Shown here one piece after another: positions 7,948 to 15,964 of a stretch of DNA of 64,000 nt. The DNA lies in assembly GCA_046726235.1 (NCBI GenBank), contig JBKPAD010000002.1, forward strand, positions 305,608 through 369,607, written 5' to 3'. The position numbers and the translations under genes are program-made. Source of the stretch: Nitricoxidireducens sp046726235 (GTDB lineage Bacteria; Pseudomonadota; Gammaproteobacteria; Burkholderiales; Rhodocyclaceae). The notes beneath the pieces are model-generated. The model saw only the letters and a list, made by a program, of their open reading frames with translations, had not been told where the DNA came from and searched no databases. The stretch's first letter is position 1, and each line of letters starts with the position of its first letter.

Positions 7948-10605
7948 ATGACACGCTACAAGAACATCGAACTCGAGGAGCAGCTCGGCGGCGTGATACG
8001 CCACATGAACGCCGTCGAGGAGTACCGGGAAGTCCTGCAGAACCTGCAATCGGTATGGGACAACCTGACGCTGCTGGGCCAGCTCTCCGGCACCGGCACC
8101 GACATGAGCGGCACGCGCCAGGCCTTCGCGCAGCTGACCGGCAGCCTGCTCAACCATCTCGGCACCGAGACGCTGGAGAAGTGCGTGCTCGAGATGACGG
8201 CCAAGGCGCAGGTGGCGATCGACATCCTCGTGCGCAACCTGTACGAGCGTACCGCCGACATCGGCTTTCTCGCCACCGACGAGGACGTGCGCCGCTTCAT
8301 CCGCGATAGCGCCGAGCTCACCGGCAACATCCACTCCGAGAAGCGCCTCAACGAAGAACGCGAACGCCTGCGGATGCGCTTCGGCGAGTATGTCGCCAAG
8401 TATTCCGTCTATTCGGACATCGTGCTGCTCGACACCGCGGGCCGCGTACTGGCGCGGCTCGACGACGCCGTGGACGTTCCGCGCACCGATTCGCCGCTGC
8501 TGCGCGAGGCGCTCGAGACGACGGGCGCCTACGTCGAGACTTACGCGGCGGTCGACCTGTTGCCGCAGCACGAACGCGCGCTGGTCTACTCCTATCGCGT
8601 CGCCGACGAGTCGGGCGCGGCGATCGGCGTACTGTGCCTGTGCTTCCGCTTCGACAACGAGATGGAGCGCATCTTCGCCAACCTCGCGGCCGCCGACGAC
8701 TGGGCCGTGATCCTGCTGCTCGACGCCGACGGCACGGTGATCGCCAGTTCCGACGGCTTCCACATCCCCGTCGGCGCGCACGTGCCGCCGGTGCTCGACG
8801 CCGAGTACCGCATCGTCCGCTTCGGCTCGCAGGAGTACATCGCGCGCACGCGGCCGACCAAGGGCTACCAGGGCTACATGGGACCCGGCTGGTACGGGCA
8901 CGTCATGCTGCCGGTGAGCCACGCCTTCAACAAGGATGCGTCGGAGACGCTGCGCAGCATCGACCCGGCGACGATGGAAGCCGTCATGAGCAGCACCTCG
9001 CTGTTCAGCGACGCGCTGCGCTCCATCCCGGCGCAGGCCGAGCGCATCCAGCGCGACCTCAACCGCTCGGTGTGGAACGGCAACGTGCGCCAGAGCAGCG
9101 CGCGCCAGGCGCTGAACCCCTCGTTCTCGAAGATCCTGCTCTGGGAGATCAGCAGCACCGGCGCGCGCACGCAGGACGTCTTCGAGCGTTCGATCGCCAA
9201 CCTTCACGAGACCGTCGTGTCGACGATCCTGCAGGAAAGCCGGTTCCTCGCCTCGCTGGCGATCGACATCATGGACCGCAACCTCTACGAGCGCGCCAAC
9301 GACTGTCGCTGGTGGGCGCTGACGTCGGCCTTCCGCGACCTGCTGGCGCAGCCGGCGACGAGCGCCGCCGACGCGGCGCGCATCGGCGAGATCCTGGCCT
9401 GCATCAACGGCCTCTACACGGTCTACAGCAACCTGCTGGTGTTCGACGCGCAGGGCAAGGTGCTCGCCGTGTCGCAGCCCGGGGAGTCGGCCTGGGTCGG
9501 GCGTACGATCGGTGAAGATTGGATACGCCATGTGCTCGCGCTGCACGACTCGCAGGGCTACGCCGTCTCGCCTTTCGCCGCGACGCCGCTCTATGGCGGC
9601 CGCCACACCTACATTTACGGCGCGGCGATCCGCGCGCCTGAGAACGATCGCGTCGTCGGCGGCGTCGCCATCGTCTTCGACGGCGAACCGCAATTCGCCG
9701 CCATGCTGCGCGACGCGCTGCCGAAGAACGACGCCGGCGAGGTGCCGGCCGGCTGCTTCGGTCTCTTCGTCGAGCGCGACGGCCGCATCGTCGCCTGCTC
9801 CGACGACAGCTACCGGCCCGGCGAGCGCCTGCCCTTCGACGACGGCTTCCTCGACCTGCGCGCGGGCGCCGGCCGCACCGGCATCGTGCGCCTCGGCGAG
9901 CGCTACTTCGCCGTAGGCGCGCGCGTTTCGGCGGGCTACCGCGAATACAAGAGCGAGCGCGATGCCTACCGCAACGACGTTACCGCGCTGGTCTTCGTGC
10001 CGCTGTGCGAGGCGGTGGCCGCCAAGGCGACGGTCGACATCGAGCGTCTCGCAATCCGCTCCGATCGCGCCGCGGAAGGCGAAACCGTCGAGATCGCCGC
10101 CTTCCACGTCGGCCAGACCTGGTTCGGCCTGCGTTCGTCGCAGGTCGTCGAGGCGCTGGACATGACGGGCATGGCCGGCGTGCCCGGCGCCGGCTCCGAT
10201 TTCGTCGGCTACCAGATGTACCGCGGCCTGCCGATCCCCGTCTATGACATCCGCCAACTGGCCAACGCCGGGCCGGCGCGCGAGGACGCGCAGTACCAGA
10301 TCATCGTGCTGAGGAAAGGCGAGAACTCGCACTTCGGCATCGTCGCCGACGGCCTCGGCGAGATTCCGGAGATCGCGGCCTCGCGCCTGCAACCGCTGCC
10401 GGCCATGCTGGCCGGCGGCAACGTGCTCGCCGAAGCGATCGTCGGCACCGATTCGCCGCAGGACGAGCACCTGCTGCTGGTGCTCTCGGTCGACCGCATC
10501 GCGGCGCGGCTGCTGGTGCAGGGCGCCGAGCCGTCGATACCGATCCACATCGCTGCACGCCGTGAAATCTCTCCGGCCGCAAGCGAACAAAGGTCGATGC
10601 CATGA
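7948..10605 (+). CDS. Soluble double-Cache protein with C-terminal CheW domain
   Basis: An 885-residue protein with two similar sensory halves. Helical segments (about 1-115 and 340-450) each precede a Cache/PAS-like region (about 120-325 and 460-690), with repeated motifs such as VYSDIVLLDTAGRVLA and VYSNLLVFDAQGKVLA. A CheW domain occupies about 700-860 (AAFHVGQTWFGLRSSQVVEAL, YRGLPIPVYDIRQL). No membrane helix or methyl-accepting domain is seen, so it looks like a cytoplasmic sensor that docks onto a CheA/receptor array. A GGAGGAG site precedes the ATG at 7948; an in-frame ATG at 7933 is less likely. The last ~20 residues derive from a sequence duplicated upstream of the next gene. Confidence 0.85.
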   Translation: MTRYKNIELEEQLGGVIRHMNAVEEYREVLQNLQSVWDNLTLLGQLSGTGTDMSGTRQAFAQLTGSLLNHLGTETLEKCVLEMTAKAQVAIDILVRNLYERTADIGFLATDEDVRRFIRDSAELTGNIHSEKRLNEERERLRMRFGEYVAKYSVYSDIVLLDTAGRVLARLDDAVDVPRTDSPLLREALETTGAYVETYAAVDLLPQHERALVYSYRVADESGAAIGVLCLCFRFDNEMERIFANLAAADDWAVILLLDADGTVIASSDGFHIPVGAHVPPVLDAEYRIVRFGSQEYIARTRPTKGYQGYMGPGWYGHVMLPVSHAFNKDASETLRSIDPATMEAVMSSTSLFSDALRSIPAQAERIQRDLNRSVWNGNVRQSSARQALNPSFSKILLWEISSTGARTQDVFERSIANLHETVVSTILQESRFLASLAIDIMDRNLYERANDCRWWALTSAFRDLLAQPATSAADAARIGEILACINGLYTVYSNLLVFDAQGKVLAVSQPGESAWVGRTIGEDWIRHVLALHDSQGYAVSPFAATPLYGGRHTYIYGAAIRAPENDRVVGGVAIVFDGEPQFAAMLRDALPKNDAGEVPAGCFGLFVERDGRIVACSDDSYRPGERLPFDDGFLDLRAGAGRTGIVRLGERYFAVGARVSAGYREYKSERDAYRNDVTALVFVPLCEAVAAKATVDIERLAIRSDRAAEGETVEIAAFHVGQTWFGLRSSQVVEALDMTGMAGVPGAGSDFVGYQMYRGLPIPVYDIRQLANAGPAREDAQYQIIVLRKGENSHFGIVADGLGEIPEIAASRLQPLPAMLAGGNVLAEAIVGTDSPQDEHLLLVLSVDRIAARLLVQGAEPSIPIHIAARREISPAASEQRSMP

Positions 10606-10610
10606 AATCG
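10552..10610 (+). repeat. 59-nt imperfect direct repeat, copy 1
   Basis: It matches copy 2 at 10762-10820 at about 85 percent. Shared blocks include GCTGCACGCCG, CTCTCCGGC, GCAAGCGAACAAAG and ATGAAATCG. This copy covers the 3' end of the Cache/CheW gene and continues through a decayed start of a second reading frame (ATGAAATCG then an early stop). Confidence 0.85.
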
Positions 10611-10649
10611 CCATGAGGGCGAAGCACCAAGGCGGCGGTCGGAACGTTC

Positions 10650-10687
10650 GTAGGGAAATGACTCCGGCAATATCGGAATCTCCCTAC
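10650..10687. repeat. Inverted repeat between the chemotaxis genes
   Basis: GTAGGGA (10650-10656) pairs with TCCCTAC (10681-10687), with an inner TCCG/CGGA pair. It sits in the 206-base gap between the Cache/CheW and receptor genes. It could be an operator or an RNA hairpin; no T-run follows. No convincing sigma-54 or sigma-28 promoter was seen in this gap. Confidence 0.5.
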
Positions 10688-10761
10688 TGACGGCATCTGG
10701 ACGAGGAACTATCGTCACGTGTTGTACGCTGACCGAGCCCCGTCATCCGATTATTCGAATT

Positions 10762-10820
10762 GCTGCACGCCGCGAAACTCTCCGGCGGCAAGCGAACAAA
10801 GGGGGAACGCTATGAAATCG
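10762..10820 (+). repeat. 59-nt imperfect direct repeat, copy 2
   Basis: Copy 2 of the repeat at 10552-10610. Here it carries the ribosome site region (GGGGGAACG) and the functional start codon of the receptor gene at 10812. Confidence 0.85.
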
Positions 10821-12443
10821 CTGTCGAACTCGATCAAGGGATTGCTGCTGCTGCTCGTCGTCGCCTGCGGCGCCGGCTTCGCGATCCTGCTCATGCAGGG
10901 CCAGACCGCGCTGCGCGGCGTCGAACGCGCCGCCGTGCAGATGGGCGACGGCAAGGACATCGTCGCCGACATCCTGCCGCCGCCGCTCTACCTGATCGAA
11001 ACCCATCTCGTCGCCTATCAGCTGCTCGAGGCGCCGGCCGCCGAGCGCGCCGCGCTAGCCGAGCGCTTCAGGCAGCTGCGCAAGGACTTCGACGTGCGCA
11101 ACGCCTACTGGCAGGGCAAGACCGCCGACGTCAAGAGCGGCGTCTCCGCCTCGCTGCTCGGCGCGCAGAAGGAGAGAGGCGAGGCCTACTGGGCGGTGCT
11201 CGACAAGACCTTCCTGCCGGCGGCGCTCGCCGGCCGCGACGACGAGGCGCAGCGCGCCTTCGCCGAGCTCAAGCGCCTCTACGTCGAGCACCGCGCCGGC
11301 GTGGACGCGACCGTGACCGTCGCCGCAGCATGGGCCGACGAGCGTCTTGCCGATCTCTCGGCGACGACGCAGCGCACGCTGTGGATCTTCACGCTGGTGG
11401 CGCTCTCCGGCATCGCGGTGGCGGCGGTGCTGTACGTCGTCGTCGCGCGGCGCGTGTCCGGCCTGCTCGGCGCCGAGCCCGAGGAACTCTGCGGCGAAAT
11501 GAAGCGACTGGCCGACGGCGACCTGCGTCCGGCCGCGCTGCAGGCCCCCGAAGGCAGCGTTTTCGCCGCCATCGGCCATGCGCGCGAGCGCATCCGCCAG
11601 CTGCTCGAGAACACGACCCGGCAGTCGGTCACCGTCGACGCCCAGGTCGGCAACGTCCGCCGCACGCTCGCCGGCCTTGAAGGCAACGCGCACGAACTTT
11701 CGGCTGCCGCGATGTCGACCTCCGCCGCGATGGAACAGATATCGGCCACCATGGCGCTGATCGTCGACCAGGCCCACGACGCGCAGGCCGCGGTCGCCGA
11801 AGCCGGCCGCGAGGCCAACCGCGGCGAGCACGCGCGCGGCCAAAGCCTCGGCAGCATGGAACGCATCGCCGCCGCCAGCCAGGAGGCGCAGGGCGTCGTG
11901 CGGGCGCTCGGCGAGCACTCGCAGCAAGTCACCGGCATCGTGCAGACGATCCGCGAGATCGCCGAGCAGACCAACCTGCTGGCGCTCAACGCCGCCATCG
12001 AGGCGGCGCGCGCCGGCGAACAGGGCCGCGGCTTCGCCGTCGTCGCGGACGAGGTGCGCAAGCTGGCCGAGCGCACGACGCAGGCGACCGGCGAGATCGC
12101 GACCCTGATCGGCGACATCCATCGCGGCATCGAGAGCGCCGTCGCCTCGATCAACGCCAGCGTCGACGACATCGAGGACGGCCGCCACAGCGCCGGCGAA
12201 GCCGGCGAGGCGCTGCTGTCGATCAGCCAGCGCATCGAGGCCGCCGTCGGCGCGGTGGCCGACATCGTCGCCGCGACGCACGAGGCGAACGCCGCCACGC
12301 AGCAGATCGCCGGCAACATGGAACGGGTCAGCGCGTTGGCCGAAAGCGGCAGCGCCGCCACGCGCGAAACGGCCGCCGCCGGCAACGCCCTCGGCGACGT
12401 CTCGGTGGAACTGCACCGCGCGCTGAAGGCGTTCAGCTACTGA
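10812..12443 (+). CDS. Methyl-accepting chemotaxis protein
   Basis: A 543-residue receptor. TM1 is at about 8-28, then a periplasmic four-helix-bundle-type domain (about 30-190), TM2 at about 193-216, a HAMP-like linker, and a coiled-coil signalling domain. The conserved hairpin tip is EIAEQTNLLALNAAIEAARA followed by GEQGRGFAVVADEVR, which binds CheA/CheW. The start at 10812 follows a GGGGGA site; an earlier in-frame ATG (10719) would add a non-family extension. Paired with the Cache/CheW gene, it probably biases motility under nitrogen-fixing conditions. Confidence 0.93.
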   Translation: MKSLSNSIKGLLLLLVVACGAGFAILLMQGQTALRGVERAAVQMGDGKDIVADILPPPLYLIETHLVAYQLLEAPAAERAALAERFRQLRKDFDVRNAYWQGKTADVKSGVSASLLGAQKERGEAYWAVLDKTFLPAALAGRDDEAQRAFAELKRLYVEHRAGVDATVTVAAAWADERLADLSATTQRTLWIFTLVALSGIAVAAVLYVVVARRVSGLLGAEPEELCGEMKRLADGDLRPAALQAPEGSVFAAIGHARERIRQLLENTTRQSVTVDAQVGNVRRTLAGLEGNAHELSAAAMSTSAAMEQISATMALIVDQAHDAQAAVAEAGREANRGEHARGQSLGSMERIAAASQEAQGVVRALGEHSQQVTGIVQTIREIAEQTNLLALNAAIEAARAGEQGRGFAVVADEVRKLAERTTQATGEIATLIGDIHRGIESAVASINASVDDIEDGRHSAGEAGEALLSISQRIEAAVGAVADIVAATHEANAATQQIAGNMERVSALAESGSAATRETAAAGNALGDVSVELHRALKAFSY

Positions 12444-12473
12444 CGGCCGTATGGTGCGGACGAAGCTTCGGCC

Positions 12474-14132
12474 TTACTGGCAGGACGTCGCGACGCCGAC
12501 TGAGTTGGTGTAATACAGCGTGCCCGAACGGGTGCTGCCGTCGTCGCCACAGCCCGCCGAGGTCGTGAAGGTGTTGCCGGTGGAGCCGGACGCGAAGGCA
12601 GCAGGCGATCCCGGAATACCGATTCTCCTGTAGACCGAACTAGCGCGGCCGGCGGTATTCGAGGTCGCCGAGATCGTGTTGCCGGCGATGATCGCCGACG
12701 ACTGGTCGATCCGCACACCCCACGCAAAGCCGCCGCCAGCGTTCGACTCGAACACGGTGATCGAGTTGCCGCTGACGGTGGCGGTGCTCCCGGATGTCAG
12801 ATAGACGCCATAGACGGCGTTCTGATCGTTCTGGACCGAGATCGTGTTGTTGGATATGACCACGCCGGTCTTGCCATTGGCGTAGACGCCCCATTGGCCG
12901 TTGTCCCCGGAACCGGTCTGATTGAGGATCACGCCGCTCAGTGTGCTGTCGTTGGCCATTTGGACGATGGCCTTACTGCCTGCGCTATAAGTCCCGGAAA
13001 TGGTCGCCGTCGATGTCTTGGTCAGTGTCGCGACGTGTCCGGACGGACTGCGAACGGTCAGGCTGCCCGTTCCCATCAGGGTCTGCCCCGGACTCAGGCT
13101 GATGGTGGTGCCGTTGTTGGCACTGGTGTTGAACGTGCCGGAGAGGATGACCGTGCCGGCGCCCGCCGTGTCGAGGGCGGTTTGCAGGGCGGCAGCGGTG
13201 GTCGTCGTGGCGCTGTCGAGCACTGTAACCGCCTGACCGCCAGCAGTTTGGGTAGCGGTCTCCACCTGCGTCGAGGCGACGCGATTCTGGGTCACGATGT
13301 CGACGTCGCGCATCACCGGCGCGGTCATGCGGCGTTCCTGCGCGGTGAGGCTGCGGGCGGACGCGCGCTCCTCGCCGAGCGGAATGCGCAGGCGCACGCC
13401 GAGGAAGCTCTGCCCGCCGCGGGCGTTGTCGTCCTGCATCTCGGCGCTGAGGAACAGCCGCGTGCCCTTGCCGAACCAGGGCAGCTCGTCGAGTGCGAGT
13501 TCTGCACGCAGGCGCGGCCCTTCGACGATCGTGCCGACATCGCTGAAGCGGTAGCCGCCGACATAGAGCCGCAGTTGGCGGCTGGCTTCGCTCTCGAAGA
13601 TCGGCGCGCGCCAGCCGGCTTCGGCGTCGAAGCCCTTGAGGGCGCGCTCTTCGCGGAACGCGGTGCTGACCTGGACCGAGGCGCCCGAGACGGCGGCGGT
13701 GCTTTCGGGGCTGAGCGCATAGGCCCGCGTGCCGACCGGCAGGTAGGCGTTGGCGCGGAAGTCCCAGTCTCGACCGAGCGCTTCGGCGCCGAGCGTGGCC
13801 TGGTCGAAGAAGTTGCCGTTGCCGCTGCGGCGGTGGTCCCAGTAGCCGTAGGCGCCGACGTTCCAGCCGCCGTCATACATCCTGCGCACGCCGGCGCCGA
13901 AATTGCCTTCGTAGCTGCTCTGGTTGTCAAGGCGCGCGCGCAGGTTGCCGAACACCAGCGTGCGAGCGTCCTGCGACAGCGGCAGGAAGAGGTCGACTTC
14001 GCCGAGCGTGCGCTTGCTGCCGGGTTTGGCTTCGATGTCGATGTGCGGGCCCCAGAGCGGGGCGGAGTCGCCGTGGGCGATGCCGGCGGCGAGCGCCGTC
14101 AGGGCGAGGAAGGCGGTGCGGGTGATGGTCAT
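12474..14132 (-). CDS. Inverse-autotransporter beta-domain protein with beta-helix passenger
   Basis: A 552-residue outer-membrane protein. A signal peptide (about 1-22, ending IAHGDS) is followed by an intimin/invasin-type inverse autotransporter beta barrel (about 35-275) with the typical GAGVRRMYDGGWNVGAYGYW and SYEGNFG motifs. A right-handed beta-helix passenger follows (about 310-520; repeats such as GVVISNNTISVQN and ATVSGNSITVF), ending in a short tail with paired cysteines. It is probably a surface adhesin. The ATG at 14132 is chosen over a TTG at 14153. It begins four bases after a LuxR regulator stop, so it is likely co-transcribed with it. Confidence 0.82.
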   Translation of the reverse strand: MTITRTAFLALTALAAGIAHGDSAPLWGPHIDIEAKPGSKRTLGEVDLFLPLSQDARTLVFGNLRARLDNQSSYEGNFGAGVRRMYDGGWNVGAYGYWDHRRSGNGNFFDQATLGAEALGRDWDFRANAYLPVGTRAYALSPESTAAVSGASVQVSTAFREERALKGFDAEAGWRAPIFESEASRQLRLYVGGYRFSDVGTIVEGPRLRAELALDELPWFGKGTRLFLSAEMQDDNARGGQSFLGVRLRIPLGEERASARSLTAQERRMTAPVMRDVDIVTQNRVASTQVETATQTAGGQAVTVLDSATTTTAAALQTALDTAGAGTVILSGTFNTSANNGTTISLSPGQTLMGTGSLTVRSPSGHVATLTKTSTATISGTYSAGSKAIVQMANDSTLSGVILNQTGSGDNGQWGVYANGKTGVVISNNTISVQNDQNAVYGVYLTSGSTATVSGNSITVFESNAGGGFAWGVRIDQSSAIIAGNTISATSNTAGRASSVYRRIGIPGSPAAFASGSTGNTFTTSAGCGDDGSTRSGTLYYTNSVGVATSCQ

Positions 14133-14136
14133 TTCT

Positions 14137-14922
14137 TCATGCTTTCGTGCCAAGCCACAACGCGAGCAGCGCCGGGCGGTTTTTCACTGCGAACTTGCGG
14201 TAGATCGAGGCGACGTGCTCGTCGGTCGTATGCGGGCTCTGGCCGAGGTCGGCGGCGACCTGCTTCTTCGGCTGGCCGCCGAGCAGGCCGTGCAGGACGC
14301 GGCGCTCGGCCTGCGTCAACGGCGCGCCGGCCACGAGCAGGCCGTGGCTCAACAGCAGCTGGCGGTGGAACCACTTGATGCCGCGCAGCGCATAGGCCAC
14401 GGTGTCGCGCTCCTGCGCCGTGAAGCGCGGCTGCCCGCTGGCGCGGAAGACGCCGAACCACGACTCGACGTCGGCGTTGACCGGAAAGGCGACGTAGATG
14501 ACGTCATCGCGGCCGCAATCGCGGTAGTGGCGGCGATAGATATCGGACTCGAACCAGCCGGCCGGCGCCACGTCGCACAGCCGCGCGGCGCGGAAGCGGC
14601 CGGCCCGGGCAATCAGCGTCGTCGCCGCCGGGTTGGCGAAGTCGCGATCCATGCGCCGCGTCTGCTCGCGCACCATGCCGAGCAGCGCGTCGTTCGGCGC
14701 GAGGAAGCGCACGATCGGCGGCCGCCAGCCGCTCACTGGGTCGCCGGCCGGCGCGTCTGCAAGGCGCACCATGCCGAACCACTCGGCGTTGTGGCCGCCG
14801 ACGAGGGCGCACAGTCCGGCCATCAGCGTGTTGAGCGCCGCGTCGACCTGCGTGGCATCGAACTCCGCCAGGCGGTCCCACAGTTCGTGAATCGCGGTTA
14901 AGCGTTCGGCGTTGGGCGTCAC
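14137..14922 (-). CDS. LuxR-family transcriptional regulator (copy 1)
   Basis: A 261-residue regulator with a C-terminal GerE-type helix-turn-helix (LTQAERRVLHGLLGGQPKKQ ... DEHVASIYRKF) and an N-terminal domain of about 180 residues that is not a recognisable autoinducer domain. It is a clear paralogue of the gene at 15067-15846 throughout. The GTG at 14922 aligns with the ATG of that paralogue; an in-frame ATG at 15009 would overlap the FNR-type box. It probably controls the adjacent adhesin gene. Confidence 0.8.
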   Translation of the reverse strand: MTPNAERLTAIHELWDRLAEFDATQVDAALNTLMAGLCALVGGHNAEWFGMVRLADAPAGDPVSGWRPPIVRFLAPNDALLGMVREQTRRMDRDFANPAATTLIARAGRFRAARLCDVAPAGWFESDIYRRHYRDCGRDDVIYVAFPVNADVESWFGVFRASGQPRFTAQERDTVAYALRGIKWFHRQLLLSHGLLVAGAPLTQAERRVLHGLLGGQPKKQVAADLGQSPHTTDEHVASIYRKFAVKNRPALLALWLGTKA

Positions 14923-14967
14923 GGGTCGGATTGCTCGGTCGGGCAATCCGCGGCGTCGGGGCGGCTG

Positions 14968-15009
14968 TTTATCGAGATGGAATATTTGCAAGTACTTGAC
15001 ATTGATCAA
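14968..15009 (-). promoter_or_regulatory. FNR/Anr-type class II promoter of LuxR copy 1
   Basis: TTGACATTGATCAA at 14996-15009 matches the FNR/Anr box TTGAT-N4-ATCAA at 9 of 10 fixed bases. On the minus strand a -10-like GATAAA lies at 14973-14968. With the start set near 14961, the box centre falls at -41.5, the class II activator position. This suggests anaerobic or microaerobic activation of the LuxR-adhesin unit. Confidence 0.6.
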
Positions 15010-15038
15010 ATTATGTCAAGACCATGCCCATCGATGAA

Positions 15039-15054
15039 CCCCCTAATCAGGGGG
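15039..15054. other. GC hairpin downstream of LuxR copy 2
   Basis: CCCCCT and AGGGGG pair around a four-base AATC loop, 12 bases past the stop of the minus-strand gene ending at 15067. It is terminator-like in position but lacks a clear T-run, so function is uncertain. Confidence 0.4.
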
Positions 15055-15066
15055 GAAAGGGAAACC

Positions 15067-15846
15067 CTACGATGCCCTACCCAGCCAAAGCGCCATCAAC
15101 GCCGCGCGATTGGTGACGTCGAACTTGCGGAAGATGGCGGCCACGTGCTCGTGGATCGTGTGGTAGCTCTTGTCGAGCGCGGCGGCGACCTGCTTTTCCG
15201 ACTCGCCGCCGAGCAGGCCCTGCAGCACGCTGCGCTCGGCCGGCGTCAGCGGCGAACTGGCGATCAGCAGGCCATGGCCGAGCATCTGGCGGCGGCAGAA
15301 CCACTTCAGGCCGCGCAGCGTGTAGGCGACGAGATCGCGCTCTTCGGGCGTGAAGCGCGCATGGGCGCCGTCGCGCAAGATGCCGAAGTAGCACTCGGCG
15401 TCGGCGTTGATCGGCACGCCGGCCCAGATGACGTCCACGTGGCCGACCCCGGCGTAATACACGCGATAGTAGTCGGACTCGAACCAGCTCTCGGAAGCCA
15501 GATCGACGAGCCGATTGGCGCGGAACGTGCCGGCGAGCGAGATGTTGCGCACCGCTGTTTCGTCGACGTCACCCTGGTTGAATTTCTTCGCCAGTTCGCG
15601 CGCTTTCGCATCGAGCGGGCGCGACGGGTGCAGGTAGTGGACGATGCCGGGCCGCCAGCCGCGCGTCGGATCGCCGGGAACGATGTCGGCCATGCGCACG
15701 GCGCCGAACCAGTTGGCATTCTGGGCATCGACCAGTTCGCACAGGAAACCGAGCAGACGATCGAGCGCAGCATCCACGCGCGCGGCGTCGAAGTCGGCGA
15801 GCTCGTCCCAGAAGGCGTGGATGCGGTCGGTCAGTGGAGCGTCCAT
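15067..15846 (-). CDS. LuxR-family transcriptional regulator (copy 2)
   Basis: A 259-residue paralogue of the regulator at 14137-14922, with the same layout: a N-terminal domain of about 185 residues (WFGAVRMADIVPGDP, SWFESDYYR segments shared with the neighbour) and a GerE helix-turn-helix (LTPAERSVLQGLLGG ... HEHVAAIFRKFDV). The ligand is unknown. Its ATG is only 30 bases from the NifA activator site of nifE, so NifA binding could affect it, but no -24/-12 element with correct spacing was found in that direction. Confidence 0.82.
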   Translation of the reverse strand: MDAPLTDRIHAFWDELADFDAARVDAALDRLLGFLCELVDAQNANWFGAVRMADIVPGDPTRGWRPGIVHYLHPSRPLDAKARELAKKFNQGDVDETAVRNISLAGTFRANRLVDLASESWFESDYYRVYYAGVGHVDVIWAGVPINADAECYFGILRDGAHARFTPEERDLVAYTLRGLKWFCRRQMLGHGLLIASSPLTPAERSVLQGLLGGESEKQVAAALDKSYHTIHEHVAAIFRKFDVTNRAALMALWLGRAS

Positions 15847-15875
15847 TGGGTGGGGCTTTTAGCATGACTTTGCCA

Positions 15876-15891
15876 TGTCGCGTTTGCGACA
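15876..15891. promoter_or_regulatory. NifA upstream activator sequence of nifE
   Basis: TGTCGCGTTTGCGACA, TGT-N10-ACA with a nearly perfect dyad. It lies 33 bases upstream of the -24 box and is identical to the site ahead of nifN at 17978-17993. Confidence 0.9.
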
Positions 15892-15907
15892 ACCGCCTCA
15901 CCTGCAC

Positions 15908-15920
15908 AATCAATGACTTA
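15908..15920 (+). promoter_or_regulatory. IHF site between NifA site and nifE promoter
   Basis: AATCAATGACTTA fits the IHF consensus WATCAA-N4-TTR at every position and lies between the activator site and the -24/-12 promoter, where IHF bending normally brings NifA to RpoN polymerase. Confidence 0.65.
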
Positions 15921-15924
15921 GGCG

Positions 15925-15940
15925 TGGCACGGCGATTGCA
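15925..15940 (+). promoter_or_regulatory. sigma-54 promoter of nifE
   Basis: TGGCACGGCGATTGCA is a perfect match to TGGCACG-N4-TTGCW and identical to the nifU element at 21684-21699. The predicted start is about 12 bases downstream, giving a short leader to nifE. Confidence 0.92.
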
Positions 15941-15964
15941 CGACGTTCGCCAAAGGACATGCTC

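Noticed and set aside
10606..10620. A small gene beginning at ATGAAATCG after the Cache/CheW stop region
   Set aside because: It ends after four codons; it is the decayed copy of the receptor start in the direct repeat.
15847..15875. Divergent sigma-54 promoter for LuxR copy 2
   Set aside because: The only GG...GC pair has nine bases between, one short of the fixed spacing.
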